DNA of 64,000 bases from Blastocladiella emersonii ATCC 22665. Taxonomy: Eukaryota > Blastocladiomycota > Blastocladiomycetes > Blastocladiales > Blastocladiaceae. Shown here one piece after another: positions 10,372 to 22,368 of this stretch. Location of the stretch: the NCBI GenBank assembly GCA_025594325.1, contig JANHCV010000002.1:496001-560000 (forward strand), given 5' to 3'. Both the position numbers and the translations under genes were made by a program. The stretch's first letter is position 1. The number at the start of each line of letters is the position of its first letter. The notes beneath the pieces are model-generated. The model had not been told where the DNA came from. It did no database searches and saw only the letters and a program-made list of their open reading frames with translations.

Positions 10372-11687
10372 CTACACCACCTCGCTCGGCTTCGCGGAAG
10401 TCGGCTTCACGGCAGCCGTCGCGTACCGCGCACGCTCGCGCTCGCGCCACCGCGCCGCGGCGAACGTGCCGCCCGACGCGAGCACTTGTACGATCTCGGT
10501 CCCGAGAAACAGCTTGGCGGCGCGGTCCGAGCTCCGGTCCCACCACGCGGCGGTGCGCGAGTTGCCGACGATGACGAACAGGAACACGGTGCGCACGAGT
10601 TGCGTCAGGAGGGAGATGGTGAAGAAGGCCTAGCGGTTGCGGGACGGGTGAGAACGGCGATGGTGTGGGCTGCCAAGAGACGTACGTAGCCGAGCGCGGT
10701 CCGCTTCGCCTTGCGCGCCGCGACCAGCGCGAGCGCGTCGGCGGCGAGCCCCGCGGCCATGAAGAAGCCGAGCAGCTGCACCGTCTCGGCCGCGGTCGCG
10801 TCGAGCCCGCGCAGCTCGAGGCCCAGGAACGAGTAGGCGCCGTTCGGCAGCTTGTTGGCCGTTGCTACAAATGGCCATGTCAGTCACAGCTCACAGCGCG
10901 CGATCGCCAAGGGAAACGGACGCAGGATCAGCAGCAGCATCACGGCCGACCCGCCGCACAGGAACGCGTGGAACGCCGTGTACACGGCGCACACCCCCAA
11001 AAGCAGCGACGCGGCGGCCTCGGCCATGAGCCACCGCGCAAACCACAGGCCGCACTTGCTCCGCGGTTTCACGGACACGCCGTCGTCCTTTGGCGGAGAC
11101 GATTTCGTGTCCTCGGTGCCCGCGCGCGACGACGAGATGGACCGCGTGCCCGTATCTGCGCGAGGCCCAAAGTACCCCGACGCCGATGAGTGCAGATCCG
11201 ACGCTTCCGACGGCGACCGCGGCGGCGGGTACCCGGCAGCGGGACTCGGGCGCAGCCCCGTCGCGGTCCGGCTCGGGTACGTCGGCTGCGAGTCCAGCTC
11301 GCGCGTCGGCGTCCCGCGGTCGCTTCCCCCATAACGCGGCGGAACCCCGCCCGTGCTCGCGCTGTCGGACCGGCCGCGCGCGGGAGGAAGACCGCGCGAT
11401 GGGCGGCGTGGGCGCGGCGACCACCCGTCGGCGTCGTCATCGGCGGAGCGAGGCGAGATGTAGCGGTTGGTCGAGGTCTGCGAGGACGGTGCAGCTGGGT
11501 CGCCGTAAGCGCGGCGCGGGGTCGGGTAGCCGGTTCCCGCCGTGGGTGATGGGCGGTCCCACCGGTCGTCGGCACCGGTGGCGGAGCGCGGCGAGGACGG
11601 CGACGACGACCAGTCGTTGGCGGGTCCCGATGGGGGCGGCTGCCGCTGCTGCTGCTGCTGCTGGGTGCGCGAGGTCCAGAAGCTCAT
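10372..11687 (-). CDS. Predicted four-span membrane protein, unknown function (400 aa, 3 exons)
   Basis: Exons are 11687-10922, 10864-10686 and 10629-10372; introns are 57 and 56 nt, the first with a GTCCGT donor and a CTGAC branch site. The first 215 residues are low-complexity: a polyglutamine run after MSFWTSRT, then serine, proline and arginine-rich sequence. The C-terminal half holds about four hydrophobic segments (WLMAEAAASLLLGVCAVYTA, FLCGGSAVMLLLIL, LLGFFMAAGLAADALALVAA, FTISLLTQLVRTVFLFVIVG) and ends in a short basic tail. I recognise no family. A cytosolic disordered N-terminus with a membrane-embedded C-terminus is the simplest reading. The first splice junction is inferred, as other GT sites are nearby. 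Confidence 0.6.
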
Positions 11688-12130
11688 CGTCTAGTGTACT
11701 CGTGGTCTATCTGAGGTTGGAGAGAGAGCGTCCCCGGAATGGGCGGCCTGCTCTCTCTTGCATGGCGGCAGGATTCGCCTCCGCTGATCGGATCACCTCT
11801 CAAGAAGGGCCCGCATGGCCACCCTCCAAAACCGAGCGGCCGGGAACGCGACGCGCGTCACGCCACGCGCATGTGACCGGCCCGAAACCCGGTTTTCGAA
11901 GAACGCGTGTCTCATCTCTTGCGGCAACGTTGCCCCCGGCGCGTCGCTCATCGCCGCTCGCCCACCGACGACCACGACGCACTCCCCCCGCTGCGCCGTA
12001 GACCCGCTGCCACTTGGCGCACTCGCCGCCCGACCTCCCCGATCGCACTCTCCGACGCGTCGCGCGCGTGTTTACACCCAGAACCCGCAGCACGCCGCAC
12101 GCCGCACGCCGGCACCACAACGTCGCAACC
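11688..12130. other. Intergenic with divergent promoters (membrane protein / V-ATPase a)
   Basis: The two flanking genes diverge from here. It holds a GACGCGCGTC...GCATGTGA element at 11850-11876 and no supported gene. Confidence 0.5.
11850..11876 (+). promoter_or_regulatory. Variant promoter module upstream of V-ATPase a
   Basis: GACGCGCGTC (11850-11859) and GCATGTGA (11869-11876), about 255 bp before the start codon. A looser match to the GAGACGCG/TCANNTGA module. Confidence 0.35.
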
Positions 12131-14829
12131 ATGGCGAGCAACACGACCTACTTCCGGTCGGAGCCCATGTCGCTCGTCCAGCTCTACATCCCGGGCGACA
12201 TTGCCCAGGCCACCGTCACAGAGCTGGGCGAGCTGGGCATGATCCAGTTCCGCGACGTGCGTGCTCTGTGCTCGCGGTGTATCGAATCCACGCTCACCAG
12301 TGCGCGCGTGTCGCTATAGCTCAACCCTACCGTCAGCGCCTTCCAGCGCCACTACGTCTCCGAGATCCGCCGCCTCGACGAGATGGAGCGCCGCCTGCGT
12401 ACGCTTCCCGCCCGCCCGCTCGGCCCTACCCCTCACCACTAACCACGACACGGACCACGCCAGGCTTCCTCACAGCGCAGGCTGAAAAGGCCAACGTGAC
12501 CATCAACCTGTCGCACCGCGGGCCCGCCGCCAACTACGCGCGCAAGCAGCAGGAGCTCGATGAGCTGGACGCGACGCTCGCCGAGTCCGAGAACCGCATC
12601 CTGCAGATGAACGCCAGCCAGGTCGCTTTCAACAAGAACTTTCTCGAGCTGACCGAGATGCGCCACGTGCTGCGCGAGACGGCCGCCTTCTTCTCCGAGG
12701 CCGAGACGCGCCGCGACGAGATTGGCGGCGTTTCTGGGGGTGACGACGACGGCGCCCTGCTCATCAACGACGTCGAGGCGCCCATGGGTGGCGGCGCCGC
12801 GCACTCGACGCACCTTGGGTTCGTCGCGGGCGTCCTCGACCGCAAGAAGCTGCCCGCCTTCGAGCGCATCCTGTGGCGCGCCCTGCGCGGCAACCTGTTC
12901 CTCAAGTCGGTCGACATTGACGAGGTGATTGTCGACCCCGTCACGGACGAGCCCGTCAACAAGGCCGTCTTCGCCATCTTCGCCCACGGCCGCGAGACGC
13001 TCGATAAGATCCGCCGGCTTTCGGAGTCGCTCGGCGCCACGCTGTACCCGGTCGACGCCAGCGCCGACAAGCGGCGCGCGGACCTGCTCCAGGTCCGCGC
13101 CCGGCTCGACGACCTCAACCAGGTCCTCTACAACACCAACGCCACCAAGCGGCACGAGCTCACCAAGCTCGCCGACATGCTCGGCGCGTGGCGCGTGCTC
13201 GTCACCAAGGAGAAGGCCGTGTACCACACCATGAACCTGTTTGCGACCGACGGCAACGGCAAGACGCTGATCGCCGAGGGCTGGTGCCCGACCGAGGCCA
13301 TCCCGCAGATCCAGCAGGCGCTCACCGTCGCCAAGGAGGCGACGCGCGGCATGGTGCCGTCGATCCTCAACGTGCTGCAGACGGCGCGCGTGCCGCCGAC
13401 CTACCACAAGACCAACAAGCTGACAGCCGGGTTCCAGAACATCATCGACGCGTACGGCATGGCGCGGTACCGCGAGGTCAACCCGGGCCTGTTCTCGGTC
13501 ATCACGTTCCCGTTCCTGTTCGCCGTCATGTTCGGCGATTTCGGCCACGGCATCATCCTGTTCCTGCTCGGCCTGTACCTGTGCGTGCGTGAGGACTCGC
13601 TGCGCGCCAAGGCCAAGACGTCCGAGATGTTCGGCATGGTGTTCGGCGGCCGGTACATGATCCTGCTCATGGGCCTGTTCTCCGTCTACACGGGGTTCAT
13701 CTACAACGACACGTTCTCGCGCATGATGTCGCCCTTCGCGTCCGGGTGGACGTGGGAGGAGCGCAAGGGCGAGGGCATCATGGCCGGCAAGCAGACGGGC
13801 GTGTACCCGATCGGCGTCGACTGGGCGTGGCAGTTTGCCGAGAACCGGCTCCTGTTCACCAACTCGTACAAGATGAAGATGTCGATCGTGCTCGGCGTCA
13901 TCCACATGACCTTCGCCACGTTCCTGTCGCTCGCCAACCACCTGCACTTCAAGAAGCGCATCAACGTGTACACCATGTTCATCCCGCAGGTGCTGTTCAT
14001 GCAGGCCATCTTCGGGTACCTGGTCGTCTGCATCATCTACAAGTGGGCCGTCGACTGGAACGCGCCCGGCGCCAACTCGCCGCCAGGGCTCCTCAACATG
14101 CTCATCTTCATGTTCCTGTCGCCCGGGTCCGTCAAGCCCGCCGAGCAGCTGTACCCGGGCCAGGGCCCCGTCCAGCAGGCGCTCGTCCTCATCGCCCTCA
14201 TCTGCGTCCCCTGGATGCTCGTCGTCAAGCCGTACCTCCTCAAGCGCGAGCACGACCGCACCGTCGCCCAGGGGTACGCGTCCCTGTCCGGCCACATGCC
14301 GCACCCCGACGACGAGGCCCACTCGGCGCTCGCCGGGCCGTCCTCCTCGGCGGCCGGTGCCAGCTCGAGCGCGGCGGTCGCCCCGCAGCCCGCAGCGGTT
14401 GCGCCGGCGGCCGACGAGCACGGTGGCGGCGGGCACGGGCACGGCGACGACGGGCCGTTCGATTTCGGGGCCATCGTCATCGACCAGGTGATCCACACGA
14501 TCGAGTACTGCCTCGGGTGCATCTCCAACACGGCATCGTACCTCCGCCTGTGGGCGCTGTCGCTCGCGCACGCGCAGCTGTCCGAGGTGCTGTGGGACAT
14601 GACGCTCGGTGGGGTCCTCACCATGTCGTCGGGCATCCAGCCCGTCGCCCTCGTCATCATCTTCCCGATGTGGCTCGGCGCGACCGTGTTCATCCTGCTC
14701 GGCATGGAGGGCCTCTCGGCGTTCCTCCACGCCCTGCGTCTCCACTGGGTCGAGTTCAACAACAAGTTCTACGAGGGGTCCGGGCATAAGTTTGTGCCCT
14801 TTGCGTTCTCGGCGATCGTGGACGCGTGA
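12131..14829 (+). CDS. VPH1: V-type H+-ATPase subunit a (856 aa, 3 exons)
   Basis: Subunit a carries protons through the membrane sector of the vacuolar ATPase. Exons are 12131-12256, 12320-12398 and 12464-14829; introns are 63 and 65 nt, in phase. The N-terminus (FRSEPMSLVQLYIP, ELGELGMIQFRDLN) is the family signature, followed by the cytosolic coiled-coil domain. The membrane half begins near FSVITFPFLFAVMFGDFGHG. The essential translocation arginine lies in YLRLWALSLAHAQLSE (about residue 760). A linker rich in Ala, Ser, His and Gly (about 690-730) separates transmembrane segments. Length is normal for the family (yeast Vph1 is 840 aa). Vacuole and Golgi isoforms cannot be told apart from sequence alone. 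Confidence 0.95.
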
Positions 14830-15397
14830 GCGTGTGCGCGAGGTGGTGTTGTGGTGTCGCAGTGCTGTGCATGCAAGTTCCCACTCTTCTCTTTCGACTT
14901 CTTGTTCGAATTCGGTCGTGAGATTCGACAGTCGTGAGGGCGGTCCCTGAGTGAGGCCTCGCCGACGTCACTGTGAAGACGCGCGAGGCTCACGCGCACG
15001 CGGCGCGGCGTATTTTGCGAGGCAGTCACATGGGCAGCGCCGACCCAGGGTGGCGTCGGGACCCGCCTGCCCTCGCCGCCGCCGCCGCCGCCGCCCCCGC
15101 TCGCCCGCCCGCCGTCTCTTCTCTCCTCCCTGCGCAATCGAGTAACCTGTTGCAACTGCACCGCTACGGATCTCTCACTGCGTGCGCCCGTGGCTGCACC
15201 GACCAACTCGCCAAGGCCGCCGCCGCCGCAGCGGGCGCTCGTTCCCACCCGCCCAGCAGCCCGACCAGCCAGCAGCGATCCCGACCTTGGGTCCACAGCT
15301 CGCTCGCTCCTCGTTCTCGCGGCAACGTCAACGCCACACGGCTGATACCACCACTTATACTACACTCGCCGCCGTCACCAACACCACCAACCGCTTC
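14830..15397. other. Intergenic and 5' leader of the myosin V gene
   Basis: Holds the V-ATPase 3' UTR and a GC-rich leader with a CCG-type trinucleotide run near 15077-15100. A GAAGACGCG and a TCACATGG (near 14976 and 15027) resemble a degenerate promoter module. No gene is supported. Confidence 0.4.
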
Positions 15398-18300
15398 ATG
15401 GCCGCCGCCGTCGACACCAAGCCGGCCGACGCGGCCAAGTCGGTCGACTCGCTCCTGGCGCTGTACACGACGGGGACCCGCGTGTGGGTGCCCGACGACG
15501 TCGAGGGGTGGCTCGGCGCCACGGTCTCGTCGCTGTCCCGCACGGGTTCTGGGAGTTCGCCCAACGATGCCGTCACGGTGACGGTCCTCACGGACCGCGG
15601 CAAGGAGATCAAGGTCGCCACGACGGTCGCCAAGATCGCGTCGGCCAAGGACCGCGACCGCGAGGAGCTCCCGCCGCTCCGGAACCCGCCAATGCTCGAG
15701 GGGATCGAGGATCTCACGAATCTGTCGTACCTGCACGAGCCCGCTGGTGCGTTCGTTCTGTCCTCGAAGCGTGCGAGAGCGCGATTGCTAACCGGGCCGC
15801 CGTGTAGTCCTGCACAACATCCGCACGCGGTACTCGCAGCACAACATCTACACGTACTCGGGCATCGTGCTCATTGCCATGAACCCGTTCCAGCGCGTCC
15901 AGCTGTACACGCCCGACGTGGTCCGCGCCTACTCGGGCAAGCGCCGCGGCGAGCTCGAGCCCCACCTGTTCGCCGTCGCCGAGGACGCGTTCCGCGGCAT
16001 GATCCGCGACAAGAAGAATCAGTCCATCATCGTCTCGGGCGAGTCCGGCGCCGGGAAAACCGTCTCGGCCAAGTACATCATGCGCTATTTCGCGACCGCC
16101 GACGCGTCCGACTCGGGCAGCGCTGGCGCCGAGTTTGATGGCGGCGCCCTCATGTCGCCGACCGTCCTCGCGTCCAGTGCGGACGCGAACGGCATGTCGG
16201 AGGTCGAGACCCAGGTCCTCGGTACGCTGCTGCTCGCCTCGCTGTGCGCTCGCGCCGCGCGCAACTGAGCTGACACATCCCGCGCCCGCATAGCCACGAA
16301 CCCCATCATGGAATCGTTCGGCAACGCCAAGACGACGCGCAACGACAACTCGTCCCGGTTCGGCAAGTACATTGAGTTGCTGTTCGACGGGCAGTCCAAG
16401 ATCATCGGCGCGCGCGTGCGCACCTACCTGCTCGAGCGGTCGCGCGTCGTGTACCAGCCCGAGACCGAGCGCAACTACCACGTCTTCTACCAGCTCGTCG
16501 CCGGCGCCCCCGCCGCCGAGCGCAAGGAGCTCGGCCTGCAGCCGCACTCGTACTTCAACTACCTCAACCAGGGTGGTGGGACCGGCACCGTCCCCGGCGT
16601 CGACGACGCCCAGGAGTTTGACCTCACCCAGCGCGCCCTGTCGACGATTGGCGTCTCGGTGTCGGTCCAGTGGAAGATCTTCCGGCTCCTCGCGGCCATC
16701 CTCCACCTCGGTAACGTCCAGATCCAGAACCTCCGCAACGACGAGGCGTACATTGCCGAGGACGACGCGGCGCTCATCACGGCGTCCAAGCTGCTCGGCG
16801 TCGCGCCCGGCGAGTTCAAGAAGTGGCTGGTCAAGAAGCAGATCACGACGCGGTTCGAGAAGATCGTGACGGCCGTCAACGCGACGCAGGCGACCACGAC
16901 GCGCGACTCGGTGGCCAAGTTCCTGTACGCGGGCCTGTTCGAGTGGCTCGTCGACAAGACCAACGACTCACTGTGCCCCGAGCACGTCGCCTCGTCGTTC
17001 CAGCGGTTCATTGGCGTGCTCGACATCTACGGGTTCGAGCACTTCCGCAAAAACTCGTTCGAGCAGTTCTGCATCAACTACGCCAACGAGAAGCTCCAGC
17101 AGGAGTTCACCCAGCACGTGTTCAAGCTCGAGCAGGAGGAGTACGTCAAGGAGCAGATCGCGTGGTCGTTTATCGACTTCAATGACAACCAGCCGTGCAT
17201 CGAGCTCATCGAGGGCCGCCTCGGTATCCTCGCCCTCCTCGACGAGGAGTCCCGCCTCCCCTCCGGCGCCGACAAGTCGCTCGTCGAGAAGCTCTACACC
17301 AACTTTGACAAGAAGCACAAGTTCTTCTCCAAGCCCCGCTTCTCCAACAACTCGTTCATCGTCCACCATTTCGCGCACCACGTCGAGTACGACGTCGACG
17401 GGTTCATCGACAAGAACAAGGACACGGTCCCCGACGAGCTCCTCACGCTGTTCAAGGAGGCCCAGTTCGACTTCCTCACCGAGGCCATTGACGCGCACAA
17501 GGTCAACAAGCCGTCCGACGCCGCGGCTGGCGCGAACGGGTCCATGGGCGCGTCCCGCAGCCCGCCCGTCGCCCGCAAGAACGTCAAGCCGACGCTCGGG
17601 TCCGTGTTCAAGCAGTCGCTCGTGCAGCTCATGGAGACCATCAACTCGACCAACGTGTCGTACATCCGGTGCATCAAGTCCAACTCGGAGAAGAAGCCGT
17701 TCCACTTCGAGCCGCAGATGGTGCTCAGCCAGCTGCGCGCGTGCGGTGTCCTCGAGACCATCCGCATCTCGACGGCGGGGTACCCGGGCCGATGGTCGTT
17801 CGACGAGTTTGTCGAGCGGTACTACCTCCTCCTGCACTCGTCCGAGTGGAACGGGTTCAAGGACATCCGCGGCCTGTGCAGCCTGCTCCTCACCCGCACG
17901 CTGCCCGACCAGGACAAGTACCAGATGGGCCTGACCAAGATCTTCTTCCGCGCGGGGCAGCTCGCGTACCTCGAGAAGCTCCGCGCCGCGCGCCTCAACG
18001 CGTGCGTCATCATGGTCCAGAAGAACATCAAGTGCATGGTCGCCCGCGAGCGGTACCTCGCCCTGCGCCGCGCCGCGGTGCTCCTCCAGGCGCGCGTCCG
18101 CGGCCGCCAGGCACGGAAGGCCGCGCAGGCGATCCGCGAGGCCCGCGCCGCCACCGTCATCCAGACCGCGTTCCGCCGCTGGCTCGCGGTCCGCGAGTAC
18201 GACCGCACCCGCGCCGCCGTCGTCACGGTCCAGTGCGCGTGGCGCTCGTTCGTCGCGCGCCGCACGCTCCGCCGGCTCCGCGAGGAGAAGGCCGCGCTCG

Positions 18301-20744
18301 CGATCCAGGCCGCGTGGCGCGGCTACCTCGCGCGCCGCGAGTACCACGCCGCCGTCAAGCGCGTCGTCCTCGCCCAGTCGTGCATCCGCCGGTACCTCGC
18401 CAAGAAGGAGCTCAAGCAGCTCAAGATGGAGGCGCGGTCCGTCAACCACTTCCGCGAGATCTCGTACAAGCTCGAGAACAAGGTCGTCGAGCTCACGCAG
18501 TCGCTCGACACCAAGGAGAAGATGGTCAAGCAGCTCAACGACACGGTGCGCGCCCTCGAGGCCCAGGTCAAGTCGTGGAAGGACAAGTGGGAGGCCGGCA
18601 ACGCCGCCCAGCAGAAACTCGCCGACCAGCTCGCCGACGCCGGCGCGTCCACCCGCGAGATCGAGGCCCTCCAGGCCCAGATCAAGGGCCTCACCTCGCA
18701 GCTCAACGGCGCCAACGACATGGTTAAGGCCAAGGACGCCGAGCTCGCTACCGCCAACGAGGCCCTCGCCAAGGTCCGCGACGAGGCCGCGAAACGGTCC
18801 CGCGAACGGTCGGCCTCGGTCGGCCCGCCGCCCATCGCTACCTCGCCCGCGCCGTCGTCGCCGCTCCCGCCCGTCCCCGCGATCCCCGCCGCCATCCAGA
18901 CCGGCGCCATCGCACCCGCCGCCGCGACAACGGCCGGCTCCTCGCCGCCGGGTTCCGCCGGCACCAGCGGCGTCGTGTCCCCGCAGGCGACGCCGTACTC
19001 GCCGCGGCCCGCCAAGCACATGACGCAGCAGGAGCTCCTGATCCTCGAGTCGACGCAGATCAACGTGCTGCGGCAGGAGATTGCGCAGCTCAAGCAGCAG
19101 CTCGACGCCGAAAAGGAGCGCCACAAGTCGCTCGCCGAGGCCCGCCAGCGCCGGCCCTCGGTCGACACGGTCCAGACCGATATCGTGTGGCGCCAGGTCG
19201 CGCCTATCGGCCCCGACTCGGGCCACGCCGACGAGCTCGAGTCGGCGGCGTCCTCGCCCGCGCGCCGCCCGCTCGGCCCCGATTTCGGCGATACGAGCGG
19301 CGGTGCGGCCCGCGCGATGCGCAAGATGCGCCGGTACTCGTCGGCCGAGGTCTGGAACGACGCCATGAAGCAGCGCGTGTCCGTCGACCCGAACGCGCTG
19401 CTCAACGGGCTCGCGTCGCCCGGCGGGATGTCGTCGAATGGTGGCGCCAACGCGCGCGAGCCGTCGATTGCCGGCAGCGTCAACGGCGCCGCCAACAACC
19501 GCGCCATGTCCCCGCCGCGCACCGTCGAGGAGGCGCTCATGGAGCAGGAGCACACGTTCTCGCTGCTGCAGGACCCGAAGCTCGAGGCCGAGGTGGTCGA
19601 CGGGCTGGTGCGCAACCTCGTGGTGCCCAAGCAGGCGACGCAGGACTGCTCGCGGCGCCAGGTCGTGTTCCCCGCACACGTGATCGGGCTGTACGCGATC
19701 AAGATGTGGCAGCACGGCATGAACAGCAACATGTCCGGGTTCCTGCGCAACGTCGCCCAGGCGGTCGAGGACCGCGCCACCTACTCCAACTACGACGACG
19801 AGACGGTCGTGTTCTGGCTGTCGAACCTGCTCGAGATCGACAGCATCCTCAAGTCGGCGAGCGCATCGGCATCGGCGGCGGGTGCCGCAGCCGCGGCGCA
19901 GCGGCGCACGTCCATCTACATGGAGGGCGAGCGGATCCTCAACAAGGCGCGCACCGAGCTCGACACCGTGTTCACGGGCATCTACTTCCAGTGGCTGCGC
20001 ATCGTCAAGAAGCGCATCACCAAGTTCATCATCCCCTGCGTCATCGAGAACCAGTCGCTGCCCGGGTTCGTGTCCAAGGACTCGGCGTCGCTGTTCAAGA
20101 AGTTTGTCTCGACGCAGCAGTCCTACACGATCGAGCATCTCCTCGACGCCGTGTCAGGGGTCTGGCGCGTCACGAAGTACTACTACATGGACGACCAGGT
20201 GATCCGCACGTCCATGTCGGAGCTGTTCAAGACGATCGGCGTCACGGCCTTCAACCACCTGATCATGCGCAAGAACTTTGCCACGTGGAAGCGCGGCATG
20301 CAGATCCAGTACAACGTGTCGCGGCTGTCCGAGTGGTGCTCGCAGCACTCCCTGTCCGAGGCGGCGCTGCACCTCGAGCGGCTCATGCAGGCGGCGAAAC
20401 TCCTGCAGCTCAACAAGGCCACCCCCGCCAACATCGAGCTGTACATCGAGGACCTCTTCGACGTGTGCTTCCTGCTCTCGCCCACGCAGATCTCCAAGCT
20501 CATGTCCATCTACACGGTCGCCGACTTCGAGAACCCGATCTCGCCCGAGATCCTCCGCGCCGTGGCCTCGCGATCCGTGTCCAACGACAAGAACGACATG
20601 CTCCTCCTCGAGGCCACCAACGACAGCGACGTGTCGTGGTACGCGCGCCCCGAACCCCGAAAGCTCCTCGGCGTCGAAAAGTACCTCCCGCAGGACCTCG
20701 AGATGGAGATGCCCCGCGTCGTGCTCCTGTTCAAGTTCGCGTAG
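15398..20744 (+). CDS. MYO2: Class V myosin heavy chain (1737 aa, 3 exons)
   Basis: Actin-based motor for secretory vesicles and organelles. Exons are 15398-15746, 15808-16221 and 16294-20744; both introns are in phase. The N-terminal SH3-like domain is followed by the motor: P-loop GESGAGKT (about residue 192), switch [10 protein letters not shown], switch II region DIYGFEHF, and the actin-binding loop with [20 protein letters not shown]. Six IQ motifs follow (about 818-960), e.g. [15 protein letters not shown], each a light-chain site. Next come a short coiled coil, a proline/alanine-rich linker, a second helical stretch, and a C-terminal DIL cargo-binding domain ([40 protein letters not shown]). 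Domain order and length fit class V. The symbol follows the yeast cargo myosin. Confidence 0.95.
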
Positions 20745-20986
20745 GCGTGGGGAGGCCCCGCGAGGGAGGGGCAAGTAGGTTTTGGGCTTTGATTGCAACA
20801 GTTTTAACTATAGACGAGTGAATGATGCAGTTCTCCTCCTTGTGTGCGAGTGGTTGAGCGGGATCGAGGGAGGAGAGTCGGCGTGGGCGCACACAGGGGC
20901 GTACATCGCGGCAGCGCTTGAGCGTTTCAAGACGCGTCGCGCGCTGCGCCACGAGTGAGCTCTCCCCGTTTCAAACGAAACTTACC

Positions 20987-21292
20987 ATGGAAACAAATGC
21001 ACTTAGCGAGACTAGCCGCATTAGGCTGTGCGAGTTGCCGACCGAAGTCCTTGGCGTTGTTATCGCGCAGCTCGCCCAGTTCGGACTGCTCTCGGTCTGG
21101 CTCGATCCGACGCTCGACGCTAAGCGCAACGGCATACATGCACTCTACAAGCCGAATCTGCGCACCCACCATCTCGATGCGTCGCGGCTGCGAGTTGAAT
21201 CGATTTGCCCGAGATTTCGTTTCTTGATAGGTCTAGGGTGTGAAGGCCGGGCGGCAGAACTCGGACAATCAGGTCCAGCTCGGTTCCATTGA
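20987..21292 (+). pseudogene. 5' fragment of an F-box-like family gene
   Basis: The first about 30 residues (METN, then LCELPTEVLGVVIAQLAQ) match the start of the family clustered at 55.5-64 kb, notably the copy at 62846, which begins METNEM and has LPVELLTVVLQLAL. After that the similarity fades and the ORF stops at 101 aa, against more than 385 aa in the intact copy. The 3' end overlaps the tail of the broken LRR-type gene on the other strand. A GACGCGTC element at 20931 sits 50 bp upstream, so promoter and start came along together. Most likely a truncated remnant at a rearrangement junction. Confidence 0.55.
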
Positions 21293-22186
21293 GATCAAAT
21301 CCGCGCAATTTGAAGGTTCGAAGCTGCGCCGGGAGTCCGCGCAGTAGCAACGCGAGTGAAGCCGGTGGCATCCTGCTGTACGCGATGGTAAGCTTCTCAA
21401 GCAGAGGAGGCCACGTGAATTTGGAATTTGGACAGCCGTGCGCTCGCAACGTCGTCCTTGAACCACGTCGCGTCGACAAAGAGCATGGCCGGCGTCACCG
21501 GAAGTCGGAGAGCTCTGAGTCGCGGGACATCGAGCGTGCAGTCGACAAATTTGAGTTTGGTAAGAGCCTGGTTCGGGCTGGCCATGGCACGGTTCAGAGC
21601 GTGGATACCGTTCATGGTGATCACGACCTTGTCGAGCTTCAAGGAGCTCAAATCGCCGTCGGCGAGAGCCTGAAGCTCGGCGGGCGGCTAGACGGGCGTA
21701 GGCAAGGATCAGTCGTCAGGATGCAAGGACGACGGCTATGAATTTTCGCACGTGGTCCTCGTCGTTCAAGTTGAGATCCCTGGGCACAAGCCCCAGTGGG
21801 ACGAGGTAAGTCACGTCCAGCACGTCGATGACGTTCGGCGGAAGGTCCCGCCCGCGAAACCACTCGAGAACTGCAAGGTTTCTCGGCAAGGCAGCAGCTG
21901 TCAGCCCACTCAGCGTGACCGCAATCGACAGGCCGAGCTCGAGTCGCCGTTCAAGCACATCGACGCGACCAGCAGCACAAGCTGCATCGACAGAAAACTT
22001 GGGCGAGCGATCGAGAATGGCGCGTTGAACGCCGGGAGCGTCGTCGTGGCGCAGGACGCGGGCATAGTGCAAAATCGAGTCGTCGTCAAGCGCCATGTGC
22101 AAGTAGACGGCGCGGACAAGAATGTTCTCGAGAATGTGCGGGACACTGGTCCACGATAGTTGCGCCATGTTACATATGTTTGTCAT
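21120..22186 (-). pseudogene. Ankyrin/LRR-type protein gene with a 7-bp frameshifting duplication
   Basis: Start is the ATG at 22186 or 22168. Exon 1 runs to 21752; a 64-nt intron (21751-21688, GTGCGA donor, TCTAG acceptor) joins DEDH to PPAELQALADG in frame. The N-terminal third is helical, with an ankyrin-like segment (AACAAGRVDVLERRLELG). The rest consists of leucine-rich repeats: LSSLKLDKVVITMNGI, LTKLKFVDCTL, LLEKLTIAYSRMPPASLALL, LRTFKLRGFDLNGTEL, LHTLDLSRNEISG. At 21418-21431 a 7-bp unit (AATTTGG on the plus strand) is present twice, which shifts the frame inside an LRR. The last about 30 residues before the stop no longer look like LRR, so the 3' end may also be lost. Possible role as a protein-interaction or ubiquitin adaptor is only a guess. 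Confidence 0.6.
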
Positions 22187-22368
22187 GGGGGTTGTGGTGG
22201 TGCTATGGGAGGAGTGGGGCGGCGACGGCAAGCACACCGGAACGAGTTGCGCCCCGTGTCGCCCCCGATCAGCTGATTTCGCAACGCGTCTCAAAATGTC
22301 TCACGCCTGCCCATGGTTGACGTGGAGGTAAATAGCATGAGCAAGGGTATTTGTAGTGCACTCATAGG

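Noticed and set aside
12439-14787. 782-codon minus-strand ORF opposite V-ATPase subunit a
   Set aside because: Antisense shadow of the strongly biased codon use of the true gene.
16968-20138. 1056-codon minus-strand ORF opposite myosin V
   Set aside because: Antisense shadow; the plus strand encodes full myosin motifs.
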